Source: Clostridiaceae bacterium (GTDB lineage: Bacteria > Bacillota > Clostridia > Saccharofermentanales > UBA5734). Taken from it: a stretch of 42,415 nucleotides of DNA. The translations under genes and the position numbers were made by a program. Positions 6,850 through 15,937 of this stretch are shown one piece after another. How positions within the stretch are numbered: the stretch's first letter is position 1; each line of letters starts with the position of its first letter. The notes beneath the pieces are model-generated. The model made no database searches. It was not told the origin of the DNA and was given only the letters and a program-made list of their open reading frames with translations. The stretch lies in contig JAAYNF010000131.1 in NCBI GenBank assembly GCA_012520975.1, positions 1 through 42,415 on the forward strand, in the 5' to 3' direction.

Positions 6850-8638
6850 GCGTGACCTGTCCCTCCCTCTCCGGCTGAATAGCCAATGCCAATTCCGCCA
6901 GCTGCTGACCATCGACGGAATCCGGCGCATTGGTCATCAGGCAGGCCGATGTCTGCACCTTCGGAAAGGCAATGACGTCACGAATGCTTGAGCTGTCGGT
7001 CAGCAGCATGACGATACGATCGAGACCATAGGCCAAACCACCGTGGGGCGGAACACCGTATTGAAATGCCTCCAGCAGAAAACCGAATCGGTCCCATGCC
7101 TGTTCCTGACTGAAACCGAGAATACCGAACAAGGTTTGTTGTAAAGCCTGGTCATGAATCCGGATGCTGCCGCCGCCAAGTTCGGTGCCGTTGAGGATGA
7201 TGTCATAGGCCTTGGCCCGTACCTGGTCGGGTTGAACGGTCAGCAGTTCAACGTCTTCATCCATCGGACTGGTAAAGGGATGGTGTTTGGCCACATAACG
7301 GCCGTTTTCATCATCATATTCCAAAAGCGGAAACTCCGTCACCCAAAGCAGCCGCCAGTCGTTCGGGTCGATCAGATCCCGACGGCGGGCCACTTCACAG
7401 CGCAACGCTCCCAAAGCATCCAGAACAACTGGATCTTGATCGGCAATGATCAGCAGCAAATCACCTTGATTCGCGCCGGCCTTTTCATAAATGGCCTGAA
7501 TCAGATCCGGGCTCAAAAATTTCAAAATCGAGCCCCGCGGCGTTGTTTCAACGGTCAGCCAGGCCAAACCTTGGGCTCGATACGTCTTGACATACTCGCC
7601 GAGGCTGTCGATTTCCTTGCGGCTCATTGTCGCGCCGCCCGGCACGCAGATCAGCCGGATGCTGCCCCCACTCTCGGCGGCTGCGGCAAAGGGCTTGAAT
7701 TCGTTGTCGCCTACCAAAGTAGTAATATCGCACAATTCCATGCCAAAGCGAAGATCCGGCTTGTCGGATCCGTAACGCCGCATGGCTTCGGCATAGGTCA
7801 GCCTCGGTAATGGCAGCTGCATCTCCACCTGCTTGATCTCACGGAAAAGCAGCTGGAGGAAGGCTTCGTTGACCGCGATAACCTCTTCGATATCGACAAA
7901 TGCCATTTCGAGATCGATCTGGGTAAACTCAGGCTGGCGGTCGGCGCGCAGGTCTTCATCGCGAAAACAGCGGGCGATTTGCATATAACGATCGTACCCG
8001 GCCAGCATCAGGAGTTGTTTGAATAGCTGCGGGGACTGGGGCAAGGCAAAAAAACGGCCGGGAAAGACGCGGCTGGGCACCAGATAATCGCGGGCCCCCT
8101 CCGGCGTGCTCTTGGTGAGCATTGGCGTTTCAATCTCCAAGAAACCTTCCCGGTCAAAAAAGTCGCGGGCCAGCTTGGTGATTTGGTGGCGCAGGATCAG
8201 ATTGTGCTGCATATTCGGCCGGCGCAGATCCAGATAACGATATTTAAGCCGCAACGCCTCATTGGCCGCACTCTCCTCTTCAATGTAAAATGGCGGTGTC
8301 TTGGCCTCGCTGAGAATGCGAAGCTCGGAAACCTTCAGCTCAACTTCGCCGGTTTTCATGTTCGGGTTGACCGCGGAACGTTTCTGCAGGACACCGCGGG
8401 CGGCAATGACAAACTCACCGCGCACCCGGGCGGCTTTTTCACGCACCTCGGCGGGACAGCTTTCATCGATAAGCAACTGGATTTCACCGCTCCGGTCACG
8501 CAGGGTGATGAAGATCAGGCCGCCCAAATCCCGTTGTTTATGACACCATCCCGCCAGAACCAATTCCTGGCCGATGGCTTCAAGTTCAATTTCACTGCAG
8601 CGGCTGCTGCGTTTCAATCCCTGCATTGTTTCCGCCAT
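6842..8638 (-). CDS. aspS: Aspartyl-tRNA synthetase
   Basis: Class II synthetase charging tRNA-Asp, and possibly also tRNA-Asn if non-discriminating. The 598-aa bacterial-type protein has an N-terminal OB-fold anticodon domain (about 1-110). Motif 2 is '[21 protein letters not shown]', quoted in part as [16 protein letters not shown] (about 222-237). A GAD insertion domain follows, and motif 3 is '[13 protein letters not shown]' near the C-terminus. In the OB fold it reads '[10 protein letters not shown]', with Leu where the P. aeruginosa non-discriminating enzyme has His, and Ser at the second reported specificity position. Specificity therefore cannot be settled by eye. The ATG has GGGAG upstream and follows hisS by 14 bases. 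Confidence 0.97.
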   Translation of the reverse strand: MAETMQGLKRSSRCSEIELEAIGQELVLAGWCHKQRDLGGLIFITLRDRSGEIQLLIDESCPAEVREKAARVRGEFVIAARGVLQKRSAVNPNMKTGEVELKVSELRILSEAKTPPFYIEEESAANEALRLKYRYLDLRRPNMQHNLILRHQITKLARDFFDREGFLEIETPMLTKSTPEGARDYLVPSRVFPGRFFALPQSPQLFKQLLMLAGYDRYMQIARCFRDEDLRADRQPEFTQIDLEMAFVDIEEVIAVNEAFLQLLFREIKQVEMQLPLPRLTYAEAMRRYGSDKPDLRFGMELCDITTLVGDNEFKPFAAAAESGGSIRLICVPGGATMSRKEIDSLGEYVKTYRAQGLAWLTVETTPRGSILKFLSPDLIQAIYEKAGANQGDLLLIIADQDPVVLDALGALRCEVARRRDLIDPNDWRLLWVTEFPLLEYDDENGRYVAKHHPFTSPMDEDVELLTVQPDQVRAKAYDIILNGTELGGGSIRIHDQALQQTLFGILGFSQEQAWDRFGFLLEAFQYGVPPHGGLAYGLDRIVMLLTDSSSIRDVIAFPKVQTSACLMTNAPDSVDGQQLAELALAIQPEREGQVTHD

Positions 8639-8652
8639 GATCGTTACTCCCT

Positions 8653-9972
8653 TTATATTGCCGACGTTGAAGCGTAGTCATCAATGATCTTATCCTGTTC
8701 GGCGGCCGGTCGATCTTGAAGCCCACACAATAAATCCGGCAAATCGGCCAATCGGACCACCGCCGTCACGTTCTCCCGCAACAAGCTGCGAAGCTGGGTG
8801 GTACCGGCGGCCAGTTCGTCCGGCCCCAAAACCAACACGAATTGCGCGCCGCTTTTCCCCGCATGCTTCATCTGCGCCTTGAGGCTTCGGTCCAGAAGAT
8901 CCGTTTGCGCGCGCACACCTGCCCGCCGCAGCGCAAAGCAGAGGCTGGCGGCTTGTTGTTCCATCGAGCCGGTAACAGCCAAATAAACCGTGGGCGGCGC
9001 GGGCTGCGGCAATTGCACCCGTTGAGCGGCAAGCTCCATCAACAGCCGTTCCACGCCCAGCGCAAAGCCGATCCCCGGCGTGGGCGGGCCGCCCATGGCC
9101 GCAACCAGACCGTCATAACGGCCACCGCCGCATATTGTGCCCTGTGTACCGACATTTTCCGAGATAAACTCAAAAACCGTCCGCGTGTAGTAATCCAGAC
9201 CGCGCACGATCTTGCGGTCAATAATATAGTCCAGGCCAAGGCTGTCCAGATTGTCGCAAAGCCCCTGAAAATGTCTTTGGCAATCTGAACAGATGTGGTC
9301 GAGCTGAGCCGGGGCGTCCCGGGTGATGCCGCGGCAAACCGCCTCCTTGCAATCAATGATGCGCATGGGGTTTTTGACAAACCGCTCCTGACAATCCGTG
9401 CAAAGCCGGTCCAGATGCGGCTGCAGAAATTTTTTGAGCACCTCCAGATAGGATTCTCGGCAAACAGGACAGCCGATACTACTAATGTGCAAGCTGGTTC
9501 GGCTCAGGCCCAAGGTTTGAAAATAAAGTTGCAGGAGGCTGATCAGCTCTGCATCAATGGCCGGTCCGGAAGCGCCGAAAGCCTCGCAGCCAAACTGATG
9601 AAATTCACGATACCGGCCTTTCTGGACATTTTCGTAGCGAAAAGCCGTGATGTTGTAAAAAAGACGCACCGGAGAAGGCCAGGAAGCCATGCCGTTTTCC
9701 AAAAAACTGCGGACAACGCCGGCCGTTCCCTCCGGTCGCAAAGACATGCTGCGGCCGCCCTTGTCCTCAAAAGTATACATTTCTTTCTGAACAATATCGG
9801 TCGTGTTCCCCACACCGCGCTGGAAGAGACCGGTCTGTTCAAAAGTCGGAATTCGGATTTCCTGGTAACCGAAGCGCCCGCATATTTCGGCGAATACCTG
9901 CTCGACGTGCTGCCAAGCGGTAATTTCGCCGGGCAATATATCACGGGTACCTTTGGGGGCGGCTATTTTCAT
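8653..9972 (-). CDS. hisS: Histidyl-tRNA synthetase
   Basis: Class II synthetase charging tRNA-His. The 439-aa product begins [16 protein letters not shown], the standard HisRS N-terminus. I chose the ATG at 9972 because GGAGGA lies just upstream; the 18 extra residues of the ORF track are unlikely. Motif 2 is '[12 protein letters not shown]', and the histidine-specific motif is '[13 protein letters not shown]'. The insertion domain carries several Cys-x2-Cys pairs (CPVC, CTDC, CSDC), as in many clostridial enzymes. The C-terminal anticodon domain runs from about residue 340. It is followed closely by aspS, a common Bacillota gene pair. Confidence 0.97.
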   Translation of the reverse strand: MKIAAPKGTRDILPGEITAWQHVEQVFAEICGRFGYQEIRIPTFEQTGLFQRGVGNTTDIVQKEMYTFEDKGGRSMSLRPEGTAGVVRSFLENGMASWPSPVRLFYNITAFRYENVQKGRYREFHQFGCEAFGASGPAIDAELISLLQLYFQTLGLSRTSLHISSIGCPVCRESYLEVLKKFLQPHLDRLCTDCQERFVKNPMRIIDCKEAVCRGITRDAPAQLDHICSDCQRHFQGLCDNLDSLGLDYIIDRKIVRGLDYYTRTVFEFISENVGTQGTICGGGRYDGLVAAMGGPPTPGIGFALGVERLLMELAAQRVQLPQPAPPTVYLAVTGSMEQQAASLCFALRRAGVRAQTDLLDRSLKAQMKHAGKSGAQFVLVLGPDELAAGTTQLRSLLRENVTAVVRLADLPDLLCGLQDRPAAEQDKIIDDYASTSAI

Positions 9973-10002
9973 GGATTTTCCTCCAAGTTGAATTATCGAT
10001 AT

Positions 10003-10008
10003 ATTATA
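10003..10008 (-). promoter_or_regulatory. Possible -10 box of a hisS promoter
   Basis: A perfect TATAAT on the minus strand lies 31 bases before the hisS start, in the 111-base gap after rsmE. No good -35 box stands at 17 bases, though TTGAGT occurs slightly closer. There is no T-box leader: the space to the start codon is too short and I see no conserved T-box sequence. Confidence 0.35.
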
Positions 10009-10083
10009 CACCAAAACAGAACTCAACGATAGGCGCTCGGCCCGACAGACAGCTTATTATCAGGTTTACGGGCAGGGCGCGGC

Positions 10084-10830
10084 TTAAAAGTCGCGAAATG
10101 CATAAATCAACATAGCCAATACCGCCGGTCCCGCGGTTTCGGTCCTCAAAATCCGCCGACCGAGCGTAACCGGCTGTATGCCCAAGGTAAGGGCGGCGCT
10201 GATCTCATCAGCGGCAAAGCCGCCTTCGGGGCCGATCAGAATGCTGATTTGGGGATCGGACTTCGGCGTGTTTTTCTCCATTGCCGTGCGCAGGTCATTT
10301 TTTTGTTCGTTCTCCCAAGGAATGAGCGCGATGTCGGCCAAAGCCGCCTCTCGGACAACCTCGGCAAAGGATACCGGAAAGCGCACTTCGGGGATCCGCC
10401 CACGGCCGCACTGTTTTGCCGCTTCGGCAGCGATCCGCTGCCACCTGATCTGCTTTTTATTCAGATCCCGATTCTCAAGACGAACAACGCTGTGCCGGCA
10501 GGCCGTAGGAACAATCCGCGACACACCCAGCTCGACCGCCTTTTGTATGATGCTGTCCATTTTGTTCCCTTTGGCCAGACCCTGATAAAGTGTCACATGG
10601 TAGCTCGGCTCACGTTGGTTGATCCGGCGCTCATTTACCGCTAGGACCAGACCATCGGGCAGAAAGTGATCGATTAAGCAGATCATGTCGTTGAGCGCGC
10701 CGTCGCAAACGGTCACGCGATCCCCGACTCGCAAGCGAAGGACATCGCGGATGTGGTGATAGGAGTCACCGCGTAGTACCAACCGGTCAAGGCTTGGATC
10801 AATCGGGTCTTCAAGAAAAAATCTCGGCAT
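10084..10830 (-). CDS. rsmE: 16S rRNA (uracil-1498-N3)-methyltransferase RsmE
   Basis: SAM-dependent SPOUT methyltransferase that methylates U1498 of 16S rRNA. The 248-aa length matches the family. The N-terminal PUA-like part starts MPRFFLEDP and includes 'GDSYHHIRDVLRLRVGD'. The central 'QGLAKGNKMDSIIQKAVELGV' region follows (quoted in part: KGNKMDSIIQKAVELGV). The C-terminal trefoil-knot SAM site is 'ILIGPEGGFAADEI' plus 'LGRRILRTETAGPAVL'. I used the ATG with GGAGGAAACC upstream instead of the longer ORF. In many Bacillota rsmE lies right after prmA in the dnaK operon; here it heads the hisS-aspS-lepB-lepA run. Confidence 0.95.
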   Translation of the reverse strand: MPRFFLEDPIDPSLDRLVLRGDSYHHIRDVLRLRVGDRVTVCDGALNDMICLIDHFLPDGLVLAVNERRINQREPSYHVTLYQGLAKGNKMDSIIQKAVELGVSRIVPTACRHSVVRLENRDLNKKQIRWQRIAAEAAKQCGRGRIPEVRFPVSFAEVVREAALADIALIPWENEQKNDLRTAMEKNTPKSDPQISILIGPEGGFAADEISAALTLGIQPVTLGRRILRTETAGPAVLAMLIYAFRDF

Positions 10831-10864
10831 GGTTTCCTCCGGATCTCGAGGCTGAACTGCATAA

Positions 10865-10893
10865 AGTATACGGTAACATCCGGCGATCGGCAA
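10865..10893 (-). promoter_or_regulatory. Promoter of the rsmE-hisS-aspS-lepB-lepA run
   Basis: On the minus strand TTGCCG (10888-10893) and TATACT (10865-10870) are exactly 17 bases apart. They lie 35 bases upstream of the rsmE start codon, in the divergent gap with mutY. The mutY start lies only 20 bases from the -35 box, so the two genes share a very compact control region. Confidence 0.6.
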
Positions 10894-10912
10894 ATTATGT
10901 TATGCTGGGAAC

Positions 10913-11971
10913 ATGAATGCAAATCAATTTGAATTAATCGATCTCGCCCACCGGCTTCTTGCTTGGTACGACCGGCAAAAGCGTGATTTGCCTTGGCGCC
11001 GGAGCAAAGATCCCTATCGGATCTGGCTGGCGGAAATCATGTTGCAGCAAACTCAGGTGTCCGCCGTAATTCCTTATTTCGACCGCTTTTTGCAAACATG
11101 GCCGCAGCTGTCCGACCTTGCCCGGGCCCGAGATGACCAAGTGATGAAGGCTTGGGAAGGTCTGGGTTATTACTCCCGCGCCCGCAATCTCCTTGCCGCC
11201 GCCCGCTTAATCGAGACACATTTTTCCGGTGTTGTGCCCAAGGAGGAAAAAGAGCTCCTGTCCTTGCCCGGCATCGGCGAATATACCGCCGCGGCGATTG
11301 CCGCGATTGCTTTCGGCCGACCGGTCGTGGCGGTTGACGGCAATCTTGTTCGGGTTTTCGCCCGGCTTACCGCCAAAGATTGGGATCCGTCCAATCTTTC
11401 ACAACGGCGTCAAGTCCGGCGTCTGGCCGAGTCCCTGCTGCCGGCCGACCGGCCGGGTGATTACAACGAGGCGCTGATGGATCTTGGCGCGACCATTTGT
11501 CTGCCGCGTCGGCCCAACTGTTCTGCTTGTCCTCTGGCGGAATTATGTTTGGCTTTTCATCAGGGGCAGGTTGAACGATATCCGGCCAAGCCGCGCCGCA
11601 GACCGCGACCGGTAGAAAACAAAATCGTTCTGGTTCTGATCTGGCAAAAGAAGGTTCATGTCAGCCGGCGACCGGCACGAGGATTGCTGGCCGGTTTGTA
11701 CCAGTTTGACTGGTTATCTTCTTCTGCCCTCCATGAAGGTCAAACAACGGAATCGATGCTTGCCCAAATGTATCCCGGAGCAAAAATCAGTTTTCTGGGG
11801 GAAAAAACCCATCACTTCACCCACAAACAATGGCAGCTGGACGGCTATGCTGTTCAGGTCGAGGCCAAACCGGAATTAAAAACCGGCCTTTGGGTCGATC
11901 GTCAGACCTTGGCAACACTGCCCTTTCCCACAGCCTTGGCGGGTTACCGCGAACAGGTGCTTTTGCTTTAA
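10913..11971 (+). CDS. mutY: A/G-specific adenine DNA glycosylase
   Basis: Removes adenine mispaired with 8-oxoguanine. The 352-aa protein has the HhH-GPD fold. The catalytic Glu41 is in 'WLAEIMLQQTQV', the helix-hairpin-helix is 'LLSLPGIGEYTAAAI', and the catalytic Asp142 is in 'VVAVDGNLVR'. The [4Fe-4S] cluster cysteines C196, C203, C206 and C212 are spaced 6-2-5 as required. A C-terminal MutT-like domain (about 230-352) handles 8-oxoG recognition. The ATG lies very close to the presumed transcription start, with only a weak RBS. Its stop codon overlaps the stop of gatB on the opposite strand by three or four bases, with no terminator between them. Confidence 0.96.
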   Translation: MNANQFELIDLAHRLLAWYDRQKRDLPWRRSKDPYRIWLAEIMLQQTQVSAVIPYFDRFLQTWPQLSDLARARDDQVMKAWEGLGYYSRARNLLAAARLIETHFSGVVPKEEKELLSLPGIGEYTAAAIAAIAFGRPVVAVDGNLVRVFARLTAKDWDPSNLSQRRQVRRLAESLLPADRPGDYNEALMDLGATICLPRRPNCSACPLAELCLAFHQGQVERYPAKPRRRPRPVENKIVLVLIWQKKVHVSRRPARGLLAGLYQFDWLSSSALHEGQTTESMLAQMYPGAKISFLGEKTHHFTHKQWQLDGYAVQVEAKPELKTGLWVDRQTLATLPFPTALAGYREQVLLL

Positions 11972-13404
11972 TCAGGTGTGTTGAGTTTTTCCAGCAGACG
12001 GCGATTGAGCAAAGCCGGATCGGCTTTTCCTTGCAGGACGCGCATCGCTTGACCGACCAGAAAAGTCCGGACCTTGTTTTTTCCCGCCCGATAGTCGGCA
12101 ACCGATCGCGGATGGGCAGCCATAGCCTGATCGATCGCTGCGTCAATGGTCTTGATGTCGCGAATCATCCTCAGATTATGCCGGTGGACATAATCATCAG
12201 GATCCGCTTGGTTATCAATCATCTGAATGAAAACCTGGCGCGCCGTACCACGGGTAATGTCACCTTCGGCCAAAAGCCGCACAAGTCGCGCCAGTTTTTC
12301 AGGCGTCACTTTTAGATCTTGAGGCCGGCAGGCTCTTTGGTTGCACTCCTGCAGCCATTCCCCCATGATCCAACCGGCAACATCCTTGGCGCGGCCGCAT
12401 ATGGCCACGGTCGCCTCAAATAAATCGGCTAAAGCCGGATGGGACGTCAGAATGGAGGCCTCATAGGCGGTTAGGTCCAGCGTTGTAAGATAACGTTGAT
12501 ATTTCGCATCCGGCAGTTCCGGCAGCAGTTCCCGAGTGTTTTTTATCCAATGGTCATTGATCCGGATTGCCATCAGGTCCGGATCAGGAAAATAACGGTA
12601 ATCCTCCACGTTTTCCTTGATTCGCAAAGCAAAGCTTCGCTTTTCATTTTCGTCCCAACGCCGCGTTTCCTGCCTGATCCGGCCGCCTTCGGTCAAAATC
12701 TTAATTTGGCGCCGGCTTTCATAGGCGATGGCCAAAGCCATGGCCTTCATGGAGCTCATGTTCTTCAGCTCGGTCCGGGTCCCCAGGACCTTGCTGCCGG
12801 TCGGACGAACCGAAACATTAACATCCGCGCGAAGAGATCCTTCCTCCATGCGGCAATCCGAGACACCGATGAATAAAAGGAGACGACGCAGCTTGTCGAG
12901 ATAATCCAAGGCCTCTTCGGCAGAGTTGAGGTCCGGCCGGCTGATGATCTCAAGGAGAGGGATGCCACAGCGATTGTAGTCCACCAACGTATGTTTGCCT
13001 TGGGGATCGTGAATAAGTTTCCCGGCATCCTCCTCGATGTGAATCTCGTGAATGCCGATCGCTTTGTCGCCGTTGTCGGTTGTGATCACCAGCTTGCCTC
13101 CACGACCGATCGGCTGGTGTTGTTGTGAGATCTGATAACCCTTCGGCAGATCGGGGTAAAAATAATTCTTGCGGTCGAATCGGATCAGACTGTTGATCGT
13201 ACAATCGGTGGCCAGACAGACACGCAACGCATATTCGATCACCTGTTGATTCAAAACCGGTAAAGCACCCGGGAAACCACTGCAAACCGGGCAGCATTGT
13301 GTGTTGGGCGGACGACCGAAAAGAGTCGGGCAACCACAAAAAATCTTGCTGGTCGTTGCAAGTTCAACATGAACCTCCAGACCGACGATGGTGTCCCAAG
13401 TCAT
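11968..13404 (-). CDS. gatB: Asp/Glu-tRNA amidotransferase subunit B
   Basis: GatB phosphorylates the misacylated aminoacyl group and transfers ammonia to form Gln-tRNA or Asn-tRNA. The start is the ATG that overlaps the gatA stop (ATGA), giving 478 aa, the normal length; the 96 extra residues in the ORF track are spurious. The N-terminus 'TIVGLEVHVELATTSKIFCGC' is standard (quoted in part: VGLEVHVELATTSKIFCGC). The zinc site (CGC...CPVC), 'FDRKNYFYPDLPKGYQ' and 'HIEEDAGKLIHD' are intact. The C-terminal helical/YqeY-like tRNA-binding tail is present. Thus the transamidase subunit looks active, in contrast to GatA. Confidence 0.97.
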   Translation of the reverse strand: MTWDTIVGLEVHVELATTSKIFCGCPTLFGRPPNTQCCPVCSGFPGALPVLNQQVIEYALRVCLATDCTINSLIRFDRKNYFYPDLPKGYQISQQHQPIGRGGKLVITTDNGDKAIGIHEIHIEEDAGKLIHDPQGKHTLVDYNRCGIPLLEIISRPDLNSAEEALDYLDKLRRLLLFIGVSDCRMEEGSLRADVNVSVRPTGSKVLGTRTELKNMSSMKAMALAIAYESRRQIKILTEGGRIRQETRRWDENEKRSFALRIKENVEDYRYFPDPDLMAIRINDHWIKNTRELLPELPDAKYQRYLTTLDLTAYEASILTSHPALADLFEATVAICGRAKDVAGWIMGEWLQECNQRACRPQDLKVTPEKLARLVRLLAEGDITRGTARQVFIQMIDNQADPDDYVHRHNLRMIRDIKTIDAAIDQAMAAHPRSVADYRAGKNKVRTFLVGQAMRVLQGKADPALLNRRLLEKLNTPD

Positions 13405-14873
13405 GTCTTTTCTCCCACGTGCGGCGGACGCAATTGATGAAAAGCCGTCGCTTCCTGATAAGCGGTACCGACCGACAACAGCAAAGAATCGCTGAAAGCC
13501 GATCCGATCAGCTGAAAGCCGATCGGTAGATTGCAATGGTCCAGTCCACAAGGCAGGACCAAGGCCGGAAAGCCGGACAAATTTGCCGAGACCGTAAAGA
13601 TATTGGCGAGGCACGTGTTGTAAAGATCGTCGGGCCCGGCCCCCGGTCGGGGCGCGGTCGAGGGAGCGACCGGAGTCAGCAACAAATCGCATTGAGCAAG
13701 GGCCTTTTGCAAATTCTCTTTGACCAATCGGCGAGCCTTCGATGCCTGAAGGTAATACCTGTCATAGTATCCGGCGCTCAAAATCAAGGTTCCCAACATG
13801 ATCCAACGGCGCGCTGCGGCGCCAAATCCCTGTTGTCGGGTATGGCAATAATAATCCGACAGATCGTCATGTTTTGGGTCGGCCGGCCGGTATCCATATT
13901 GGATACCGTCAAAACGGGCCAGATTGGCCGATGCCTCGGCAGCGGCTATCAAGCAATATGCCGCAACCGCCTCTTCTCCAAGCGACAGAGCAACCGGTTC
14001 GATCCGGGCGCCCAGCACGGCGAGCTGGTGGGCGGCGGCCTGCACAGCTTTGCCGATCTCCGGCTGAAGATCCGGTAAAAAACATTCTTCGGGAAGACCG
14101 ATGACAAGGCCGTTAAGATTCACCGGTTCCGGCTTGAATTCCATCGGCTGTGTGGTGCTGTCCTTGGGATCCGGTCCGGCAATCAAAGCCATAACGGCCG
14201 CGCAGTCGGCTGCGCTTTCGGCGACGGGGCCGATCTGATCAAGGGAGGAAGCATTGGCAACAAGGCCATAACGAGAAACGGAACCATAGGTTGGCTTGAG
14301 GCCGGTCAGACCGCAATGGGAGCAGGAATGGCGAAGAGATCCGCCGGTATCGGAGCCCAAGGCGTACCAAACCTCACCGGCGGCCACAGCGGCTGCGCAA
14401 CCGCCGCCGGATCCACCTGCCAAATGATCGGTCGACCAAGGATTGAGAACCGGTCCGAAATGGGAGGTTTCATTGGTGCCATCCATGGCAAATTCGCCCA
14501 GATTGGTCTTGCCGATCACGATCCCACCGGCGGCCACGAGCCGGTCGATGACCGTGGCGCTGAAAGGAGGAACATAATTGTGCAGCATACGTGAAGCGCA
14601 GGTCGTCAGAATGTCCTTGGTGCTGATATTGTCTTGCACAGCCAACGGAACGCCGGCCAGCGGTGGAAGTTTTTCGCCGGCATCCAAGCGTTTTTGGATC
14701 GCCTTCGCCTGCTGATATGCCGACCGACCGCTGATTGTGATCAATGCGTTAACGGTCGAATCAAGCAAATCCATTCTGCCCAGCGCATGGCGGACCGCCT
14801 CCGGAGCGCTGATTTCCCGGTCGGCAATCTTTTTCCCCAACTCTAATGCTCCCAACTCGTGTATTTGTGTCAT
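13401..14873 (-). CDS. gatA: Asp/Glu-tRNA amidotransferase subunit A with altered catalytic residues
   Basis: GatA is the amidase-signature glutaminase that supplies ammonia to GatB. The 490-aa protein is full length and colinear with the family. The nucleophile Ser179 ('SDTGGSLRH') and cis-Ser155 ('LAGGSGGG') are present. However, the position of the catalytic Lys (K79 in S. aureus GatA, normally 'AIKDN') is Gln80 in 'AVQDN'. The substrate-binding Asp (D425 in S. aureus, 'NDxxT') is Asn424 in 'LANIFT'. The signature loop reads GGSGGGC instead of GGSSGGS. The frame is otherwise clean, so this is not simple decay. It is co-translated with gatB (ATGA overlap) and follows gatC by 6 bases. It may be a poor glutaminase, an ammonia-dependent system, or a substitution I cannot evaluate without a structure. 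Confidence 0.93.
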   Translation of the reverse strand: MTQIHELGALELGKKIADREISAPEAVRHALGRMDLLDSTVNALITISGRSAYQQAKAIQKRLDAGEKLPPLAGVPLAVQDNISTKDILTTCASRMLHNYVPPFSATVIDRLVAAGGIVIGKTNLGEFAMDGTNETSHFGPVLNPWSTDHLAGGSGGGCAAAVAAGEVWYALGSDTGGSLRHSCSHCGLTGLKPTYGSVSRYGLVANASSLDQIGPVAESAADCAAVMALIAGPDPKDSTTQPMEFKPEPVNLNGLVIGLPEECFLPDLQPEIGKAVQAAAHQLAVLGARIEPVALSLGEEAVAAYCLIAAAEASANLARFDGIQYGYRPADPKHDDLSDYYCHTRQQGFGAAARRWIMLGTLILSAGYYDRYYLQASKARRLVKENLQKALAQCDLLLTPVAPSTAPRPGAGPDDLYNTCLANIFTVSANLSGFPALVLPCGLDHCNLPIGFQLIGSAFSDSLLLSVGTAYQEATAFHQLRPPHVGEKT

Positions 14874-14879
14874 ATCGCT

Positions 14880-15191
14880 CTATTCCATCGTTTTGGGCGC
14901 CATAAGGAAGCCATCTTGGCCGATGCTCTCATGGATCAGATCCGCAGGATCAAAAGGAGATTGAACCTCATCCGGGCGCAACCGGTTGGTATCCGGATGG
15001 GGATGATAAATCGGCTCTGTATTTCGAGTGTCCGGCCATTCCAGCCGATCAAAAGAGCGCAGAATCCGCTCCAACTCTTGTCGTAGCAGAACACGTTCCG
15101 CCTCATCCGGATTCAGTCGGGCCAGATGGGCAACCCGGCTAATCTGTTTTGGGTCAATGAGGGGTTGAGGCAACGGTTTGTTCATGCACAT
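14880..15191 (-). CDS. gatC: Asp/Glu-tRNA amidotransferase subunit C
   Basis: Small subunit that wraps between GatA and GatB and stabilises the complex. The 103-aa protein has the typical 'ISRVAHLARLNPDEAE' N-terminal helix and ends with 'DGFLMAPKTME', close to the usual 'xxFKVPKVLE' tail. Start choice is uncertain between ATG 15191 and ATG 15185, neither with a strong RBS. It begins 9 bases after the SGNH-hydrolase stop codon, so the gat genes are embedded in the gcv operon and do not form a separate unit. Confidence 0.92.
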   Translation of the reverse strand: MCMNKPLPQPLIDPKQISRVAHLARLNPDEAERVLLRQELERILRSFDRLEWPDTRNTEPIYHPHPDTNRLRPDEVQSPFDPADLIHESIGQDGFLMAPKTME

Positions 15192-15200
15192 TCAACCGGA

Positions 15201-15905
15201 TCACACGCTTACCGTACCGGCCAAGGCCAGATCGGAGAAGACCCGCTCCATCAGCTGATGTCCCCTTTCGTTGGGATGAATGCCGTCGGAGCAGAGCAGG
15301 GACGGCATATCCCGCTCGGCCAGAAAGGCTTCCCGCATCGGGATATAGGCGCATTGATTGCGGTGGGCGATTCCGGTTACCGCCAAGGAGTACATTTCAT
15401 GAAAACGATAAATCTGCTGGCAGTCGCCGAGAAAACTCATGATGTTTTCCCGATCCAGTCCGCGGCTGACAATAAATTCAAAATAACGCTCGGCGTGAAT
15501 CGGTGGCAGGGACATCAAAAGCGGTGTGATTCCATGGTTGCGAATCAGGTCGACCATTTCTTGCAAATTGGCTTTAAACCGTTCAATCGGTGTGTTCGGT
15601 TGGTGCGGCAATTTCGGATCTTGCGACACCTCTTCCCAGTTAAAATCGCAATCGTTGCCTCCGTATTCCAAGAGCAGATAATCGCAATCCAAACCTTTTC
15701 GCAAAGATTTTTCCAATGTCGCCCGGCCCTTTTCGATGGTGCTGCCGAAACGCGAGCGGTTGAGAATCTTGAGTCCCAATGCTTTGGTGATCAGGTTGCC
15801 GCAATTTTCCGCCAACAATCGGTAGGTTCCGCGAAGCTCATCGAAAATAACACCTTTGAGAACCGAATCACCCCAGACGCCAATACTTTTTCGCAAATCA
15901 AACAT
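15201..15905 (-). CDS. SGNH/GDSL-family hydrolase
   Basis: A 234-aa serine esterase/lipase-type protein of unknown substrate. Block I is 'GVWGDSVLKG' with the nucleophile Ser, block III is 'LLEYGGNDCDFNW' with the oxyanion Asn, and block V is 'SDGIHPNERGH' with the catalytic Asp-x-x-His. All catalytic residues are therefore present. No signal peptide is visible, suggesting a cytoplasmic enzyme. I chose the ATG at 15905, which has GAGGTG upstream; the TTG of the ORF track overlaps the gcvPB stop. Its place between gcvPB and gatC in one operon is unusual and gives no clear hint to its function. Confidence 0.85.
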   Translation of the reverse strand: MFDLRKSIGVWGDSVLKGVIFDELRGTYRLLAENCGNLITKALGLKILNRSRFGSTIEKGRATLEKSLRKGLDCDYLLLEYGGNDCDFNWEEVSQDPKLPHQPNTPIERFKANLQEMVDLIRNHGITPLLMSLPPIHAERYFEFIVSRGLDRENIMSFLGDCQQIYRFHEMYSLAVTGIAHRNQCAYIPMREAFLAERDMPSLLCSDGIHPNERGHQLMERVFSDLALAGTVSV

Positions 15906-15937
15906 GTCCGTCACCTCTTTGGGTTCTTTGCCGAAAA

